A stretch of DNA of 64,000 nucleotides from Erinaceus europaeus (taxonomy: Eukaryota > Chordata > Mammalia > Eulipotyphla > Erinaceidae). How positions within the stretch are numbered: the stretch's first letter is position 1; every line of letters begins with the position of its first letter. Positions 9,661 to 20,021 of this stretch are shown here, in pieces. Location of the stretch: assembly GCF_950295315.1 (NCBI RefSeq), contig NC_080162.1, positions 69,624,962-69,688,961 of the forward strand, read 5' to 3'. The translations under genes were made by a program, and so were the position numbers. The notes under the pieces are model-generated. The model had not been told where the DNA came from and searched no databases. It worked only from the letters and a program-made list of their open reading frames with translations.

Positions 9661-9996
9661 AGGGCTGGGCGGTAGCGCAGCGGGTTAAGTGAACAGGACA
9701 AGAAGTTCAAGGATGGGCATAAAGATCCTGGTTCAAGCCCCTGGATCCCCACATGCAGCGGAGGTTGCTTCACAGGTGGTGAAGCAGGTCTACAGGTGTC
9801 TATCTTTCTCTCCCCCTCTCTGTCTTCCCCTCTCTCCATTTCTCTCTGTCCTATCCAGTAACGATGACAGTAATAACAACAACACTGATAAACAACAAGG
9901 GCAACAAAACAAGGAGAAAATGGCCTCCAGGAGCGGTGAATTCATAGTGCACTGAGCCCAAGCAATAACCCCGGAGGCAAAAAAAAAAAAAACCAA
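9661..9996 (+). mobile_element. SINE-A, long form, nested in SINE-B
   Basis: Near-consensus SINE-A with the 3' module 'ataaccccggaggc' and poly(A). Flanked by 'aaaccagaact' and 'aaacagaact', its TSD inside the older SINE-B. Confidence 0.92.
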
Positions 9997-10055
9997 ACAG
10001 AACTGAGCAGTACTATGGTAATAAATATATATGTATATGTATACCTATTTGGTAG

Positions 10056-10150
10056 GGCTGGGGAGATCGCATAATAGTTATGCAAAAAGCTTTTAGTGCC
10101 TGAGGCTCTGATATCCCAGGTTTAATTCCTAGCACCACCACAAATCAACT
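10056..10150 (+). mobile_element. SINE-B
   Basis: 'gggctggggagatcgcataa' to 'agcaccaccacaaatcaact'. Confidence 0.82.
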
Positions 10151-10158
10151 GGCAAAAG

Positions 10159-10283
10159 GGGCGGGGTAGATAGCATAATGGTTATGCAAAGAGACTCTTG
10201 TGCCTGGGGCTCCAAAGTCCTCCAGATTCGATCCCCCACACCACCATAAGCCAGAATTGAGTAGTGCTCTGGTAAAACAAGCA
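10159..10283 (+). mobile_element. SINE-B
   Basis: Second tandem SINE-B: 'gggtagatagcataatggtt', 'ccataagccagaattgagta'. Confidence 0.88.
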
Positions 10284-10284
10284 A

Positions 10285-10498
10285 ACAAGGGAAGCAGTTA
10301 CAGAAGCCAGAGCTTCTACCTTCTGCACCCCATAATGACCATGGGTCCATACTCCCACGGGGTTAAAAGAATAGGAAAGCTATCAGGGGAGGGGATGGGA
10401 TACAGAGCTCTGTTGGTGGGAATTGTTTGGAGTTGTACCCCTCTTACCCTCTGGTTCTGTCAGTGTTTCAATTTTATAAATAAAAAATTTTTTAAAAG
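10285..10498 (+). mobile_element. Repeat X 3' end
   Basis: 5'-truncated X of about 210 bp: 'gcagttacagaagccagagc', 'gaataggaaagctatcaggg', 'tttggagttgtacccc', AATAAA-like end. Confidence 0.85.
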
Positions 10499-10827
10499 CA
10501 AACAAAAACAACTATTTAGAAATGTTTGTACAATTTTGCATGTGGCTAGATAGTGGTTTATCACATATGTCATGTATATAAATATATACACATGTATGTA
10601 CATATATACACATATACTCACAAAACTGTTGTTTTTATTTTATATATGAAACTGAACTGTGAGTTTCTTTGCTTTACTGTCCTTTCTGATGTGATGTCAG
10701 GGCTACACTAGCTGTGGCTAGTCATTAGCTCCACACAAATTGTTGAATCATGTGTCTTAATTTGAGTAGAATAGAGGTTTCTTGTTTGTTGAAAGTGAAA
10801 AAAGTGACTTTGAGGATACCAAGTAAG
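10499..10827. other. Unique sequence with (TA)/(CA)-rich stretch
   Basis: 10560-10622 is ATGTATATAAATATATACACA-like low complexity. The rest shows no repeat family or coding frame. Confidence 0.5.
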
Positions 10828-10950
10828 GGTGGGGGGGTAGATAGCATAATGGTTATGCAAAGAGACTGTCATTCCTGAGGCTCCAAAGCCTCAAATTCAA
10901 TCCCCAACACCACCATAAGCCAGAGCCAATCAGTGTTCTGGTAAAGAAAG
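10828..10950 (+). mobile_element. SINE-B
   Basis: 'gggggtagatagcataatgg' to 'cagtgttctggtaaag'. Confidence 0.88.
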
Positions 10951-10997
10951 AAAAGAAAAAGCAGGTAAAGTAATTTGTGAATAGAATATCTTATTTT

Positions 10998-11120
10998 ACT
11001 TTCTTTTTTTCCATTTATTTTATTTTACTCTTTATTGAGATTAATGGTTTACAGTCAACAGTAAAATATAGTAGTTTGTACATATGTAACATTTCTCAGT
11101 TTTCCACATAACAATTCAAC
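10998..11120 (-). mobile_element. L1 3' UTR, first part
   Basis: 'ttattgagattaatggttta' and 'tagtttgtacatatgtaaca'; interrupted by a SINE-A and resumed at 11408. Confidence 0.8.
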
Positions 11121-11407
11121 TGGGAGTCGGACAGTAGTGCAGCAGGTTAAGCACAGATGACTCAAAGCACAAGGGCTGGTGGAAGGGTCCCGGTTCGAGC
11201 CCCAGCTCCCCACCTGCAAGGGGGGTTGCCTCCCAGGCGGTGAAGCAGGTCTGCAGGTGTCTATCTTTCTCTCCCCCTCTCTGTTTTCCCCTCTTCTCTC
11301 CATTTCTCTCTGTCCTATCCAACAACAACCACCACCACAACAATAATAACTACAACAATAAAACAACAAGGGCAACAAAAGATAATAAACAAACAAACAA
11401 ACAAAAA
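11121..11407 (+). mobile_element. SINE-A, nested in L1 3' UTR
   Basis: Full copy with AAACAAAC-type tail. The target 'aacaattcaac' before and 'aacagttcaac' after marks the insertion. Confidence 0.9.
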
Positions 11408-11545
11408 ACAGTTCAACCCCCTCTAGGTCCTCCTCTGCTATCATGTTCCAGGACCTGAACCCTCCCCCCCAACTCCAGAGTCTTTTACTTTGGTGCAATA
11501 CACCAACTCCAGTCCAAATTCTGTTTTATGTCTTCTGTTTTCTTT
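11408..11545 (-). mobile_element. L1 3' UTR, second part
   Basis: 'accccctctaggtcctcctc' to 'tgtcttctgttttc' continues the L1 broken at 11120. Confidence 0.8.
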
Positions 11546-11700
11546 TTTAATTTTTTTAAATTTATTTATTCATGAGAGAGAGAGAGAGGAAGAGAGAAAG
11601 AGCCAGACATCACTTTGGTACATGTGCTGCCGGGGATCGAACTCGGGACCTCATACTTGAGAATCCAGTGCTTTATCCACTGCGCCATCTCCCGGGCCCC
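11546..11700 (-). mobile_element. SINE-D
   Basis: Nearly consensus: 'gtgctgccggggatcgaact' and 'cactgcgccatctcccgggc'. Flanked by 'ctgttttct' on both sides. Confidence 0.92.
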
Positions 11701-11706
11701 ACTGTT

Positions 11707-11719
11707 TTCTTTTTCTTTT

Positions 11720-11778
<59 letters not shown>

Positions 11779-11881
11779 CTCTCTCTCTCTCTCTCCCTTT
11801 CTTTTTTTCTTTCTTTCTCTCTCCCTCCCTTCCTTCCTTCCTTCCTTCTTTCCTTCCTTCCTTCCTTCCTTCCTTTCTTTT
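11707..11881. repeat. (TTTC)n/(TC)n/(TTCC)n polypyrimidine tract
   Basis: About 175 bp of pure C/T on the plus strand, in three blocks of differing unit; strand-asymmetric and able to form triplex (H-DNA) in principle. Confidence 0.95.
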
Positions 11882-11884
11882 TTA

Positions 11885-12115
11885 AATTTCTTTATTGGGG
11901 GAGTAATGTTTTACAGTTGACAGTAACTACAGTAGTTTGTACATGCATAACATTTCTCAGTTTTCCACATAATACAACCCCCACTAGGTCCTCTGTCATC
12001 CTTTTCCAGGACATGTACTTTCCTCCCCACCCACCCCAGTCTTTTAAAGTAAAAGACTTATTTTACACCAACTTATTTTACTTTCTTTGATGTAAAGTCT
12101 ATTCAAGATTTTGAT
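11885..12115 (-). mobile_element. L1 3' end
   Basis: 'ttattgggggagtaatgttt' and 'cccccactaggtcctctgtc'; another 5'-truncated L1 of the 5410 type. Confidence 0.82.
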
Positions 12116-12135
12116 TTCTTTTTACTTTTTGTTTT

Positions 12136-12299
12136 TCTTTTTTTTTTTTTTAAAGATTTTATTTATTTATTAGAAAGACAGGAGGAGAGAGAGAAAGAAC
12201 CAGACATCACTCTGGTACATGTGCTGCCGGGGATTGAACTCAGGACTTCATGCTTGAGAGTCCGATGCTTTTATCTACTGCACCAACCTCCCGGACCAC
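12136..12299 (-). mobile_element. SINE-D
   Basis: Poly(T), 'gaaccagacatcactctggt', head complement 'accaacctcccggaccac'. Confidence 0.9.
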
Positions 12300-12301
12300 T
12301 T

Positions 12302-12436
12302 TAATTTTTGTTTTTCTATTTTTATTAATTAATTATGCCAGAGCATTACTTAGCTCTGGCTTATGATGGTGTGTGTGATGGAACCTGGGATTTTGGAGCC
12401 TCAGGCATGAATTTCTTTGCATAATCACTATGGTTT
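12302..12436 (-). mobile_element. SINE-B
   Basis: 'gccagagcattacttagctc' to 'tttgcataatcactatgg'. Confidence 0.82.
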
Positions 12437-12522
12437 TCTATTTCTTGAATAGTTGTTGACAACTAATATTTTTCCAGGAAACTGCACATTTTTTCCAGCA
12501 TATGTTATATATATATATATAT
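12437..12522. repeat. Unique plus (AT)n
   Basis: Short unique stretch ending in a short (TA)n at 12505-12522. Confidence 0.6.
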
Positions 12523-12545
12523 TACCAGAACTCTGCTAAGCTCTG
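12523..12545 (-). mobile_element. SINE-B 3' fragment (split)
   Basis: 'accagaactctgctaagctc' is the 3' part of a SINE-B whose head lies at 12806-12905. Confidence 0.7.
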
Positions 12546-12803
12546 GTGTTTCCCTCCCCCCCTTTTGTTGCCCTTGTTGTTATTGCTATCCTTGTTTGTC
12601 AGTCAAAGTTCAGAGAGAAATCCAGAGAGGAAGGGAAGACAGGACAGAGAGGGGCGAGAAAGATAGACACTTACAGATCTGCTTCACCACTTGTGAAGTG
12701 GCCCCTTTGCAGGTGGAGTGCTGGGGGCTCGAACCGGGATATCTGTGCCAGTCCTTGTGCTTGGTGTTATGTGCACTTAACCCGCTGCGCTACCACTGAC
12801 CCC
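12546..12803 (-). mobile_element. SINE-A, nested
   Basis: 'ccttttgttgcccttgttgt' to 'cccgctgcgctaccactgac'; splits a SINE-B. Confidence 0.88.
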
Positions 12804-12805
12804 CT

Positions 12806-12905
12806 TTGGCTCTGGTTTATGGTGGTGTGGGGGATTGAACCTTGGACTTTGAAGCCTCAGGAATGAAAGTATCTTTGCACAGCCATTATGCTATCTACCC
12901 CCGCC
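12806..12905 (-). mobile_element. SINE-B head part (split)
   Basis: 'ggctctggtttatggtggtg' to 'acagccattatgctatctac'. Confidence 0.85.
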
Positions 12906-13440
12906 CTCAGCATATACTTTAACATAGAAAGTTCTGAGCTTTAGACAGAGAGCAGCTTACTAGGGTTTCAGTAAAGGTGGGGAAAGCAAAAAAAGAGGCT
13001 CTTATTTCTCTTCAATGATCCACAGTCTCAAAAAGACATAAGGAAGAAGACTCTCACTTCTCAAATATTCCCAGTTATATTCCTTAAAGCCATTTTATTG
13101 AACTTTAAAATGCCCATAAATTGTTGTTAAGTCATGTGAGCACTCTGAGTGAGTAGAGAACACAGTGACAAGGGCCCACCAGCCAGATAAAAGTTAAAAG
13201 CTCAGAAGGTGGTTCTCAGGTGAAGGTGAACACTAGTCAGGTGGAGAGGAGATATTCCTGGCACGGAGATAAGGCAAGATGGTGGCGCATGAGGGAGACC
13301 TGCACGTTAGGTCAAGGAGGCAGAACTTTTATCCTCTGCTCACCTAGTTTTCAACTTTTTGCAGAATGAGCCATTTTGGAGTAAACTGCAGACAGGAAAG
13401 GGGGCAGAAGATGCAGACCTCTTTCTTAATACTACTTTTT
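12906..13440. other. Unique sequence, about 535 bp
   Basis: No hedgehog SINE. The phrase 'caagatggtggcgcatgagg' at 13276 resembles sequences common in L1 5' regions, but nothing around it supports an L1 5' UTR. No coding frame stands out. Confidence 0.45.
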
Positions 13441-13499
13441 TATTTAAAAATTTCATTTTATATATGTCATATTAGTTTCTTTTTTTTCTTTTTTTTAAT

Positions 13500-15625
13500 T
13501 TTTTTTTTTTGTTTATAAAAAGGAAACATTGACAAAACCATAGGATAAGAGGGGTACAACTTTGCACATTTCCCACCACCAGACCTCCGTATCCCATCCC
13601 CTCCCCTGATAGCTTTCCTATTTTTTAACCCTCTGGGAGTATGGACCCCAGGTCATTGTGGGATGCAGAAGGTTGAAGGTCTGGCCTCTGTAATTGCTTC
13701 CCTGCTGAACATGGGTGTTGACAGGTCGATCCATAATCCCAGCCTGTCTCTCTCTTTCCCTGGTGGGGAAGGGCTTTGAGGAAACGGAGCTCCAAGGCAC
13801 AATGGTAGGTTTGTCTGTCCAGGGAAGCCTGGTCACATCCTGCTAGCATCTGGAACCTGGTGGCTGAAAAGACAGTTAACATATAAAGCCAAACAAATTG
13901 TTGAACAATCACGGACCTAAAGGCTGGAATAGTGCAGATGAAGTGTTGGGGGGGTTCTCCATTTTGTAGACATATTGTAGGCGTTTTGTAGACATTTTGT
14001 AGGCATATTTTAGTTATATTTCAAAGGGCTGTACCTATACTAGTGTTTTTTTTGTTTGTTTGTTTTTTGTTTTTGCCTGAGCCTGAAATCTGATATGCAG
14101 GTGGACCTAATTATTGTCTGGGGAGATGATGTCATGGCTGGGAAAAGGACCAGCAAGCTGAATCAGGGAAGAGAGTAGCTCCCTAATATGGGAAAGGGGT
14201 ATAAATATTACTTAAACCCTATCAATTTGATGTGCTCTGGGGCCCATAATTAGCTTAGGAGCCTGTGTGACCTCTGCATCCCTCTAGATCTGAGCTCTCA
14301 TTCTGTGGTCATGAGTAGGAACATTCCATGCTGCCCCAGTATCGACCCATCTTCCTCAAGTGTAGCATAGAGTATGTGGTCTATCCTGCCTTCGGAAGAT
14401 GGAACATTCTCTATCATTGTTGATCCAAGTTGAGGGCAAGGTCCTATGGGGGCCCACAAAGGGGTCTATTGTGTTGTTCCTGATGGAGATGACCGGTAAC
14501 AATGGAGAGAGGGATTTATTCGAGTTCTAGGCCCATTAAGTCTGTTTGGGAATCTCAGGACTCCCCATTAGGGCTCCAGCTGGTAGAATAGCCTGATAGT
14601 GACTAAAGAGTCATCATTAAAGTATGCCAGTCTCTTGCCCTTATTCAGCTTTTGCAGTCCTTGCTTTGCTAAGGTTAGCTTTGGAGTGAGTGAGAGAACT
14701 GTAATAGGAGGTTGGTGAGGAGGGTATCTAAGTCTAAGTGGACACTATTTCATTATGAACTTGATACTGACTCACTACAGACTATTGTGCACTTTGGCTT
14801 TCAAGTATATATTTTGCCCTAATTCATGGATTCATGTGAACATATGCTCTATTTTATGGGACCTGGTCTATATCTAGGTTTTGGGACTTTGTTAGGAAGT
14901 GGACCTCCTGGAATGGAATTAGAGAATCCTATGAAAGGAAAGGTCTCACCTGAGTGATGAGGGTGAAGTATTGGCATTCCATGCCTGGCGCCTCTGTACA
15001 CAGTCTGAGGTGAAGCATGCTGAGATGGTACTCATTGCATTGATTAGGGTGGAATCAGCGGATGCAATATCATTTGGTATGACTTGAGAGAAGCATGCAG
15101 GGAAGTGAGCCCCACCCCAGAGGTTCCAGGATTGGGAGAAACATAGGCTCTACAGAGGAAGCAGGAGATTCCTGTTGTCTTAGGGTTTAAGAAGACAATA
15201 GATAGTTATTGCAATAATCACATTGCTTGGCAATTGGGTTAACTTTGAAAAATCCCTTTGTTAGGATTTGCTGTATCATACACACCATCACCATATTTTA
15301 TGTCCTTTGACATTATTTGCATATATCTATGCCACTGGTTGCTTTTGTTCTCCCTGGACTAAGCTTTTAAGAGAGTCAACATATCAAAGACTCAGCTTAT
15401 GTATTGAAAAGACTCAGTCTGTGCTTTAAAAAGTTTGTGACATTCTATCAGTTTTTCCCCTCTCATATAACTTAAATAGTGATTTATATGACAACAAATT
15501 AATGAGTGTACATAAACACCATTCTCACCACCAAAAGACTGTGTCCCATCCCCCCCCATGAAGCTGAACATCCACCCTCACCCTCCACCCAGGGTTTTTA
15601 CTTTGTTGCCCTACTATGTCATATT
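13500..15625 (-). mobile_element. Repeat X, longest copy (about 2.1 kb)
   Basis: Starts at a poly(T) ('ataaaaaggaaacattgaca') and is colinear in reverse with 2806-4305 to about 15000. It then continues about 600 bp further ('cttcacctcagactg' complement, 'cataaacaccattctcacca', 'gactgtgtcccatcc'). The last 180 bp (15440-15620) resemble the 3' end of an older L1, so X may be an old L1 tail extended by a newer one. No ORF over 100 codons. Confidence 0.7.
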
Positions 15626-15765
15626 AGTTTCATGTGAAAGAGAAAGAAGGAGAGATAGACCAGAGTATCACTTTAGTACATGCAATGCCAGGACTTGAAC
15701 CAGGAACCTTAGTTAGGCATTCAAGTCTTGTACTCTTACCAGTTTATTTCCCTAGCCACTCTTCC
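15626..15765 (-). mobile_element. Old tRNA-derived SINE
   Basis: 'gagtatcactttagtacatg' and 'ttgaaccaggaaccttag' resemble a degenerate SINE-D; head poorly preserved. Confidence 0.55.
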
Positions 15766-15814
15766 ATTTGTCCTTCCTTTACCTCTCTCTTTCTCTCTCT
15801 CTTTCTTCCTTTGA

Positions 15815-16005
15815 GTCACCTCTTAGGCTTCACTGTTTCAAGCCAACAAGCTGATGTTTTGGGATAGAAAGACAAGAAAAAAGTGAAAATACCACAGCAC
15901 CAAAGCTTCCTTCAGTGAAGTGGGGGCTAGGTTTGATCCTGGATTGTGTGCCAGGCAAAGCAGGTACACTATCCAGGTAAGCTAACTTACCAATTCCATT
16001 CATAG
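15815..16005 (-). mobile_element. SINE-E
   Basis: 'cacagcaccaaagcttcctt', 'ggttgtgatcc'-like B-box complement, and 'actatccaggtaagctaact'. Confidence 0.75.
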
Positions 16006-16405
16006 GATTTTTAAACCCTGTTTTTAGAGATAGTGTAGGGTTATAAGAAATATAAGGATGAGAGAAACTGGAGCAGCAGAGGCTTAGAAAAATACCCCAG
16101 AGTTATGGAAATCTCTGGATTAACTAGGAGCAGGAAAAGGCCCCAAGCTAGTGGGAAGACTTGACTGGGTGCTGGAGGAAAGGGTATCAATTTCGCCCTG
16201 GGACAAGAATGCAGAGGAGGTTTGTAAAATCCAGGGCCTTGCAGCTGTGTGACCTGACACAAGTTGTTTAACTGTAATAGCCTTGGAATTCCAAAACAAG
16301 GCACCTGATTTTCTTGTGAGTTCTACAGAACTTAAAATCCCTATGGCTTGGCCATCAGCATTTGGAGTTTTGTGGATCAGGGGTAAAATTCAAGGTCATA
16401 TTTTC
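16006..16405. other. Unique sequence with a MIR core
   Basis: 16225-16290 ('gcagctgtgtgacctgacac', 'aagttgtttaact') is a plus-strand MIR remnant; the rest is unique. Confidence 0.6.
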
Positions 16406-16409
16406 CATT

Positions 16410-16512
16410 GCCATTAATTAATTAATTAATTAATTTTACAGACAGATTGAACCCAAGTCCTTATACACTGTACTATGTGTGTTTAATCAGGTGTGTCACC
16501 ACCTTGTTCCCC
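16410..16512 (-). mobile_element. SINE-C fragment
   Basis: (ATTA)n tail, then 'ttgaacccaagtccttatac' and the head complement 'caggtgtgtcaccacc'; the middle is deleted. Confidence 0.65.
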
Positions 16513-16524
16513 CCATGGCCCCCT

Positions 16525-16640
16525 CTTCAACCTCAGCTATACCTCATCATGTCTCATTTGTAAACTGAGGGTTAGGGATTCTAACATTATTTCTAGCACT
16601 GTGTTTTGGAAGTGAAAGGATTCTGGGATTAAGTGTTAAA
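16525..16640 (+). repeat. MIR fossil
   Basis: 'cctcatcatgtctcatttgtaaactg' region (16545-16572) matches the MIR 3' core in diverged form. Confidence 0.5.
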
Positions 16641-16654
16641 TAGAAAGGAACTGC

Positions 16655-16912
16655 CATGGGGAGTCTGGTGGTAGCACAGCGGGTTAAGTGCACGTGGTGC
16701 AAAGCGCAAAGACTGGCTTAAGGATCCTGGTTCGAGCCCCAGCTCCCCACTAGTAGGGAGGTTGTCTCACAGTGGTGAAGCCAGTCTGCAGATGTGTATC
16801 TTTCTCTCCCCATCTCTGTCTTCCCCTCCTCTCTCCATTTCTCTCTGTGCTATCTAACAATGACAACATCAATAACTACAAAAAAAAAAAAAAAGAGTAA
16901 CAAAAGGGGAAA
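16655..16912 (+). mobile_element. SINE-A
   Basis: 'gggagtctggtggtagcaca', 'ggttcgagccccagctcccc', pyrimidine body, A-rich tail. Confidence 0.9.
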
Positions 16913-17015
16913 TAATACAAAAATACTTTAATAAGTATTAAAAAATAAGTAAAAAAAAAAAAGAAAAAAACTATAAAAAAAAGAAAAGGACTGCCCTGGA
17001 TATTCGATATTTGTT
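16913..17015. repeat. A-rich low complexity
   Basis: Poly(A)-interrupted tract following the SINE-A tail. Confidence 0.7.
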
Positions 17016-17019
17016 GGGT

Positions 17020-17193
17020 TGTTTGTTTGTTTAAGATAGAGACAGGGAAGTCTGTAGTAGAGAGTGAAAGAGACCCCAGTACAGGAGCTTCCTTCAGCAC
17101 GATGAGGGTGGGGGAGGCCAGGTCAGGCTCAAACCTGGGTCGTGCACATGACAAAGCAGCACACTATCCAAGTGAGCTATTTCATAAGCCCTG
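17020..17193 (-). mobile_element. SINE-E
   Basis: Clear copy: 'gagaccccagtacaggagct', 'ctcaaacctgggtcgtgcac', 'actatccaagtgagctattt'. Confidence 0.82.
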
Positions 17194-17194
17194 T

Positions 17195-17420
17195 TGAGAT
17201 TTTTTTAATTTGTATTTTTTATATTTCTTTTCCCTTTTGTTGCCCTTGTTGTTTTTCATTGTTGTTGTAGTTATCATTGTTGTTGTTATTGATGTCATCA
17301 TTGTTAGATAGGACAGAGAAATGGGGAGAGAAGGGGAAGACAGAGAGGGGGTGAGAAAGACAGACACCTGCAGACCTGCTTCACCACCTGTGAAGCAACC
17401 CCACTGCAGGTGGGGAGCCA
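17195..17420 (-). mobile_element. SINE-A, 5'-truncated at an inverted junction
   Basis: Runs from the tail complement to 'gcaggtggggagccag' and stops abruptly at about 17420, where a plus-strand SINE-A body begins. The head is missing on both sides of the junction. Confidence 0.85.
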
Positions 17421-18185
17421 GAGCGTCTATCTTTTTCTCCTCTCTGTCTTCCCCTCCTTTCTCCATTTCTCTCTGTCCTACCCAATGACAACAACAACAG
17501 TAATAATAACAACGAGGATGAACAATGACAACAAAAGGGGAAAAATGGTCTCCAGGAGCAGTGGATTCATAGTGCAGGCACCAAGCCCCAGAGATAACCC
17601 TAGAGGCCAAAAAAAGAAAAATATAGTGCAGAGAGTACTTGGCAGCTGGTAACGCACATAAATGTCAACTTGAACTTTAGCTTCACAATTTTGCCTTAGG
17701 CCAGTTCTTGCAATACAAATACCTGAGATAGAACTCATTATCTAAACATATAAAGAAACTCTTTTATTGTCCATTATGATGAGGTGTCATTTATTTTCCT
17801 TTCAAACCCCTGGTTGCCTCTCGAACAGAACATGAACAGATGCCTATATTATATGTTCTATGTGGATTATTTTATGTATATAATAATGATGATGATGATT
17901 ACAGAGCCAGGATCTTGTGTTGTGCATGGGCAATTTTACTGCTTTTTCATTCAAACAGAGAAGGAGAAATACAAGAAACGCCATAGCACTGGAGATTCCC
18001 CTGTGCCGTGGTGCCTCTCATGTGATGCTGGGATTAAAATCTGGGCCTGACTCATTCAACTCTCTCCCTACATTTTATTTATTTTTAAAAGGTATTTATG
18101 AATTGTAATAGAGAAAGAGAAACAGAGATGGAAGTGGGGATAGAGAGGAAGAGAGGGAAGGAGTAGAGAGCATGATGGTTATGAT
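17421..18185 (+). repeat. Segmental duplication, copy 1
   Basis: A SINE-A 3' part (17421-17610) plus about 570 bp of other sequence, repeated with only a few differences at 23840-24925 (offset about 6768 bp at 17784/24552). Copy 1 lacks the SINE-A nested in copy 2, and its left edge is the inverted SINE junction at 17420. The shared 88-codon open frame (17784-18050) carries one substitution and small differences and shows no sign of being a real gene. Confidence 0.9.
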
Positions 18186-18250
18186 ACTATATACTATGTA
18201 CACTATGTAATATCTATGTATCCATATACTATGTATATAGAAAGATCTGG
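18186..18250. repeat. (TATACTATG)-type low complexity
   Basis: Short repeats of ATACTATGTA replace the end of a SINE-B that is intact in copy 2 of the duplication. Confidence 0.6.
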
Positions 18251-18255
18251 GGCCA

Positions 18256-18510
18256 TGCAGAGGGGGCTCGGCAATAGAGCGGTGGGTTAAGCATACACGG
18301 CGTGGAGTACAAGGACCGGCACAAGGATCCTGGCCCCCCACCTTCAGGGGGATAGCTTCACAAGTGGTGAATGAGGTCTGCAAGTGTCTTTCTCTCCCTG
18401 TTTCTGTCTTCCCCTCCTCTCTCATTTTTCTCTCTGTCCTGTCCAGCATTAACAAATGGAAAAAATGACAGGTACAGAGCCCCAGCAATAACCCTGGAGG
18501 CAAAAGAAAA
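18256..18510 (+). mobile_element. SINE-A, internally shortened
   Basis: 'ggctcggcaatagagcggtg' head; the AACAATAA tail is largely deleted and the 3' module 'ataaccctggaggc' follows almost directly. Confidence 0.8.
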
Positions 18511-18582
18511 GGAAGAAAGAAAGAAAGAAAGAAAGAAAGGGAAAAGAAAAGAAGAAAAGGGAAGGAAAGAAAAGAGAAAGAC
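18511..18582. repeat. (GAAA)n
   Basis: AAAGAAAG/GAAAAG repeat forming the expanded tail of the preceding SINE. Confidence 0.9.
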
Positions 18583-18584
18583 CT

Positions 18585-18712
18585 GGCTGTGGAGACAGCA
18601 TAATGATTATGCAAACAACTTTCATGCCTCAAGCTCTGAGCTCCCAGGTTCAGTCCCCTGCTCCATCATAAGCTAGAGCTGAGCAGTGCTCTGGTTAAAA
18701 AAATAATAAAAT
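18585..18712 (+). mobile_element. SINE-B
   Basis: 'ctgtggagacagcataatga' to 'gagcagtgctctggttaaaa'. Confidence 0.85.
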
Positions 18713-18723
18713 AAAAGGGGTTG

Positions 18724-18914
18724 GGGTGGCCGGGTGGTGGCACACCTGGTTGAGGGTCTATGTTGCAATGCACAAGGACCTGGTTTCAAGGCTCTGGTCC
18801 CCACCTGCAGGGGGAAAGCTTTGCGAGTGGTGAAACAGTGTTGCAGGTGTCAGTCTCTCTCTCTCTTCTTCCCTCTTAATTTCTGGCTGTCTCTATCCAA
18901 TAAATAAATAAATA
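18724..18914 (+). mobile_element. SINE-C
   Basis: 'ggccgggtggtggcacacct', 'cacctgcagggggaaagctt', 'ctggctgtctctatccaata', AATA tail. Confidence 0.92.
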
Positions 18915-18916
18915 AT

Positions 18917-19262
18917 TTTTTTTTTGCCTCCAGGGTTATTGTTGGGGCTTGGTGCCTGCACCATGAATCCACTGCTCCTGGAGGCCATTTTCCCCCTCTT
19001 TTGTTGCTCTTGTTGTAGCCTTGTTGTGGTTATTATTGTTGTTGTTGATGTCTTTCGTTGTTGGATAGGACAGAGAGAAATGGAGAAAGGAGGGGAAGAC
19101 AGAGAGGGGGAGAGAAAGATAGACACCTGCAGACCTGCTTCACAGCCTGTGAAGCAACTCCCTTGAAGGTGGGGACCCGGGGACTGGATCCTGGATCCTA
19201 ATGCAGGTCCTTGCGCTTTGCACTACATGCGCTTAAACCCGCTGCGCTACCGCCTGACCGCC
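18917..19262 (-). mobile_element. SINE-A, full long form
   Basis: One of the best copies: 3' module complement 'gggcttggtgcctgcaccat', TTGTTGTTG tail complement, pyrimidine body and head complement 'cccgctgcgctaccgcctga'. 'caataaa' sequences flank it. Confidence 0.92.
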
Positions 19263-19289
19263 AATAAAAATAATTTAAAAAAAAAAAAA

Positions 19290-19372
19290 GAATTTTTTTG
19301 GTTGTTTTGTTACCAGAGACCTCATGTTTGAGAATCCAATGCGTTACCCACTGTGCCACCTCTCAGACCACA
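19290..19372 (-). mobile_element. SINE-D fragment
   Basis: 'gacctcatgtttgagaatcc' to 'cactgtgccacctctcagac'. Confidence 0.75.
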
Positions 19373-19384
19373 ACCAAAAGAATT

Positions 19385-19520
19385 CTTTTTTTTTTTTTTT
19401 TTTTAACCAGAGCACTGCTCAGCTCTGGCTTATGGTGGTGCAGGGGATTGAACCTGGGACTTGAGAGGGCCTCAGGCACAAGAGTCTGTTTGCATAACCA
19501 TTGTGCTATCTACCCCTGCC
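19385..19520 (-). mobile_element. SINE-B
   Basis: Poly(T), 'accagagcactgctcagctc', 'gcataaccattgtgctatct'. Confidence 0.9.
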
Positions 19521-20020
19521 CAAGAATTCTTTATGTAGTAACGCCATACTGTCTCTAGATTGTGTCAAACTAACCATGGAAAGTACAACTACAGGTCTTG
19601 GTTTGTGTATTCCCAAATCTGAGACAGAGATTTATGTAAGTAGTTTATTTGGGAATGGAGATCAGGAAACACCAGGAAATGGAGGAAGTGAAACAGAGAA
19701 AAGAAGGCACTCAATAATGAACAAATTGATTACCCACTGAATTACTGTCCAACAGCCAAATTATGCTCTGGGAACTGGCATGAAATTTACACCCCAGTGT
19801 TATTCCACCAAACAAATGGGGCAGGGGGAGGGGGGACTAGGGTATTAAGACACCACTTCCTGAAGGTCATGGATGGCGGCTCCTAGTTGGCAGTACTGAC
19901 TCTCCACACACCGTATGCTATTGAAGCTCCCAAAGGTCTTCCCAGTAACTGGAAGTCCTTGGAGCACATAATTACATTTGCTGGCAGGTGAGTCTGTAGG
20001 AGCAGAGTGAAAAGATAAAA
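19521..20020. other. Unique sequence, about 500 bp
   Basis: Free of hedgehog SINEs. No convincing exon, splice pair or long frame seen. A G-rich run lies at 19817-19835. Probably ordinary ancestral non-coding DNA. Confidence 0.5.
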
Positions 20021-20021
20021 T

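Noticed and set aside
13276..13295. 'caagatggtggcgcatgagg' as an L1 5' UTR start
   Set aside because: The sequence around it lacks any L1 5' UTR or ORF1 features.
17784..18050. 88-codon frame conserved in both duplicated copies (24552-24818)
   Set aside because: Identity reflects the recent duplication of the DNA; no protein features, and non-synonymous change already present.
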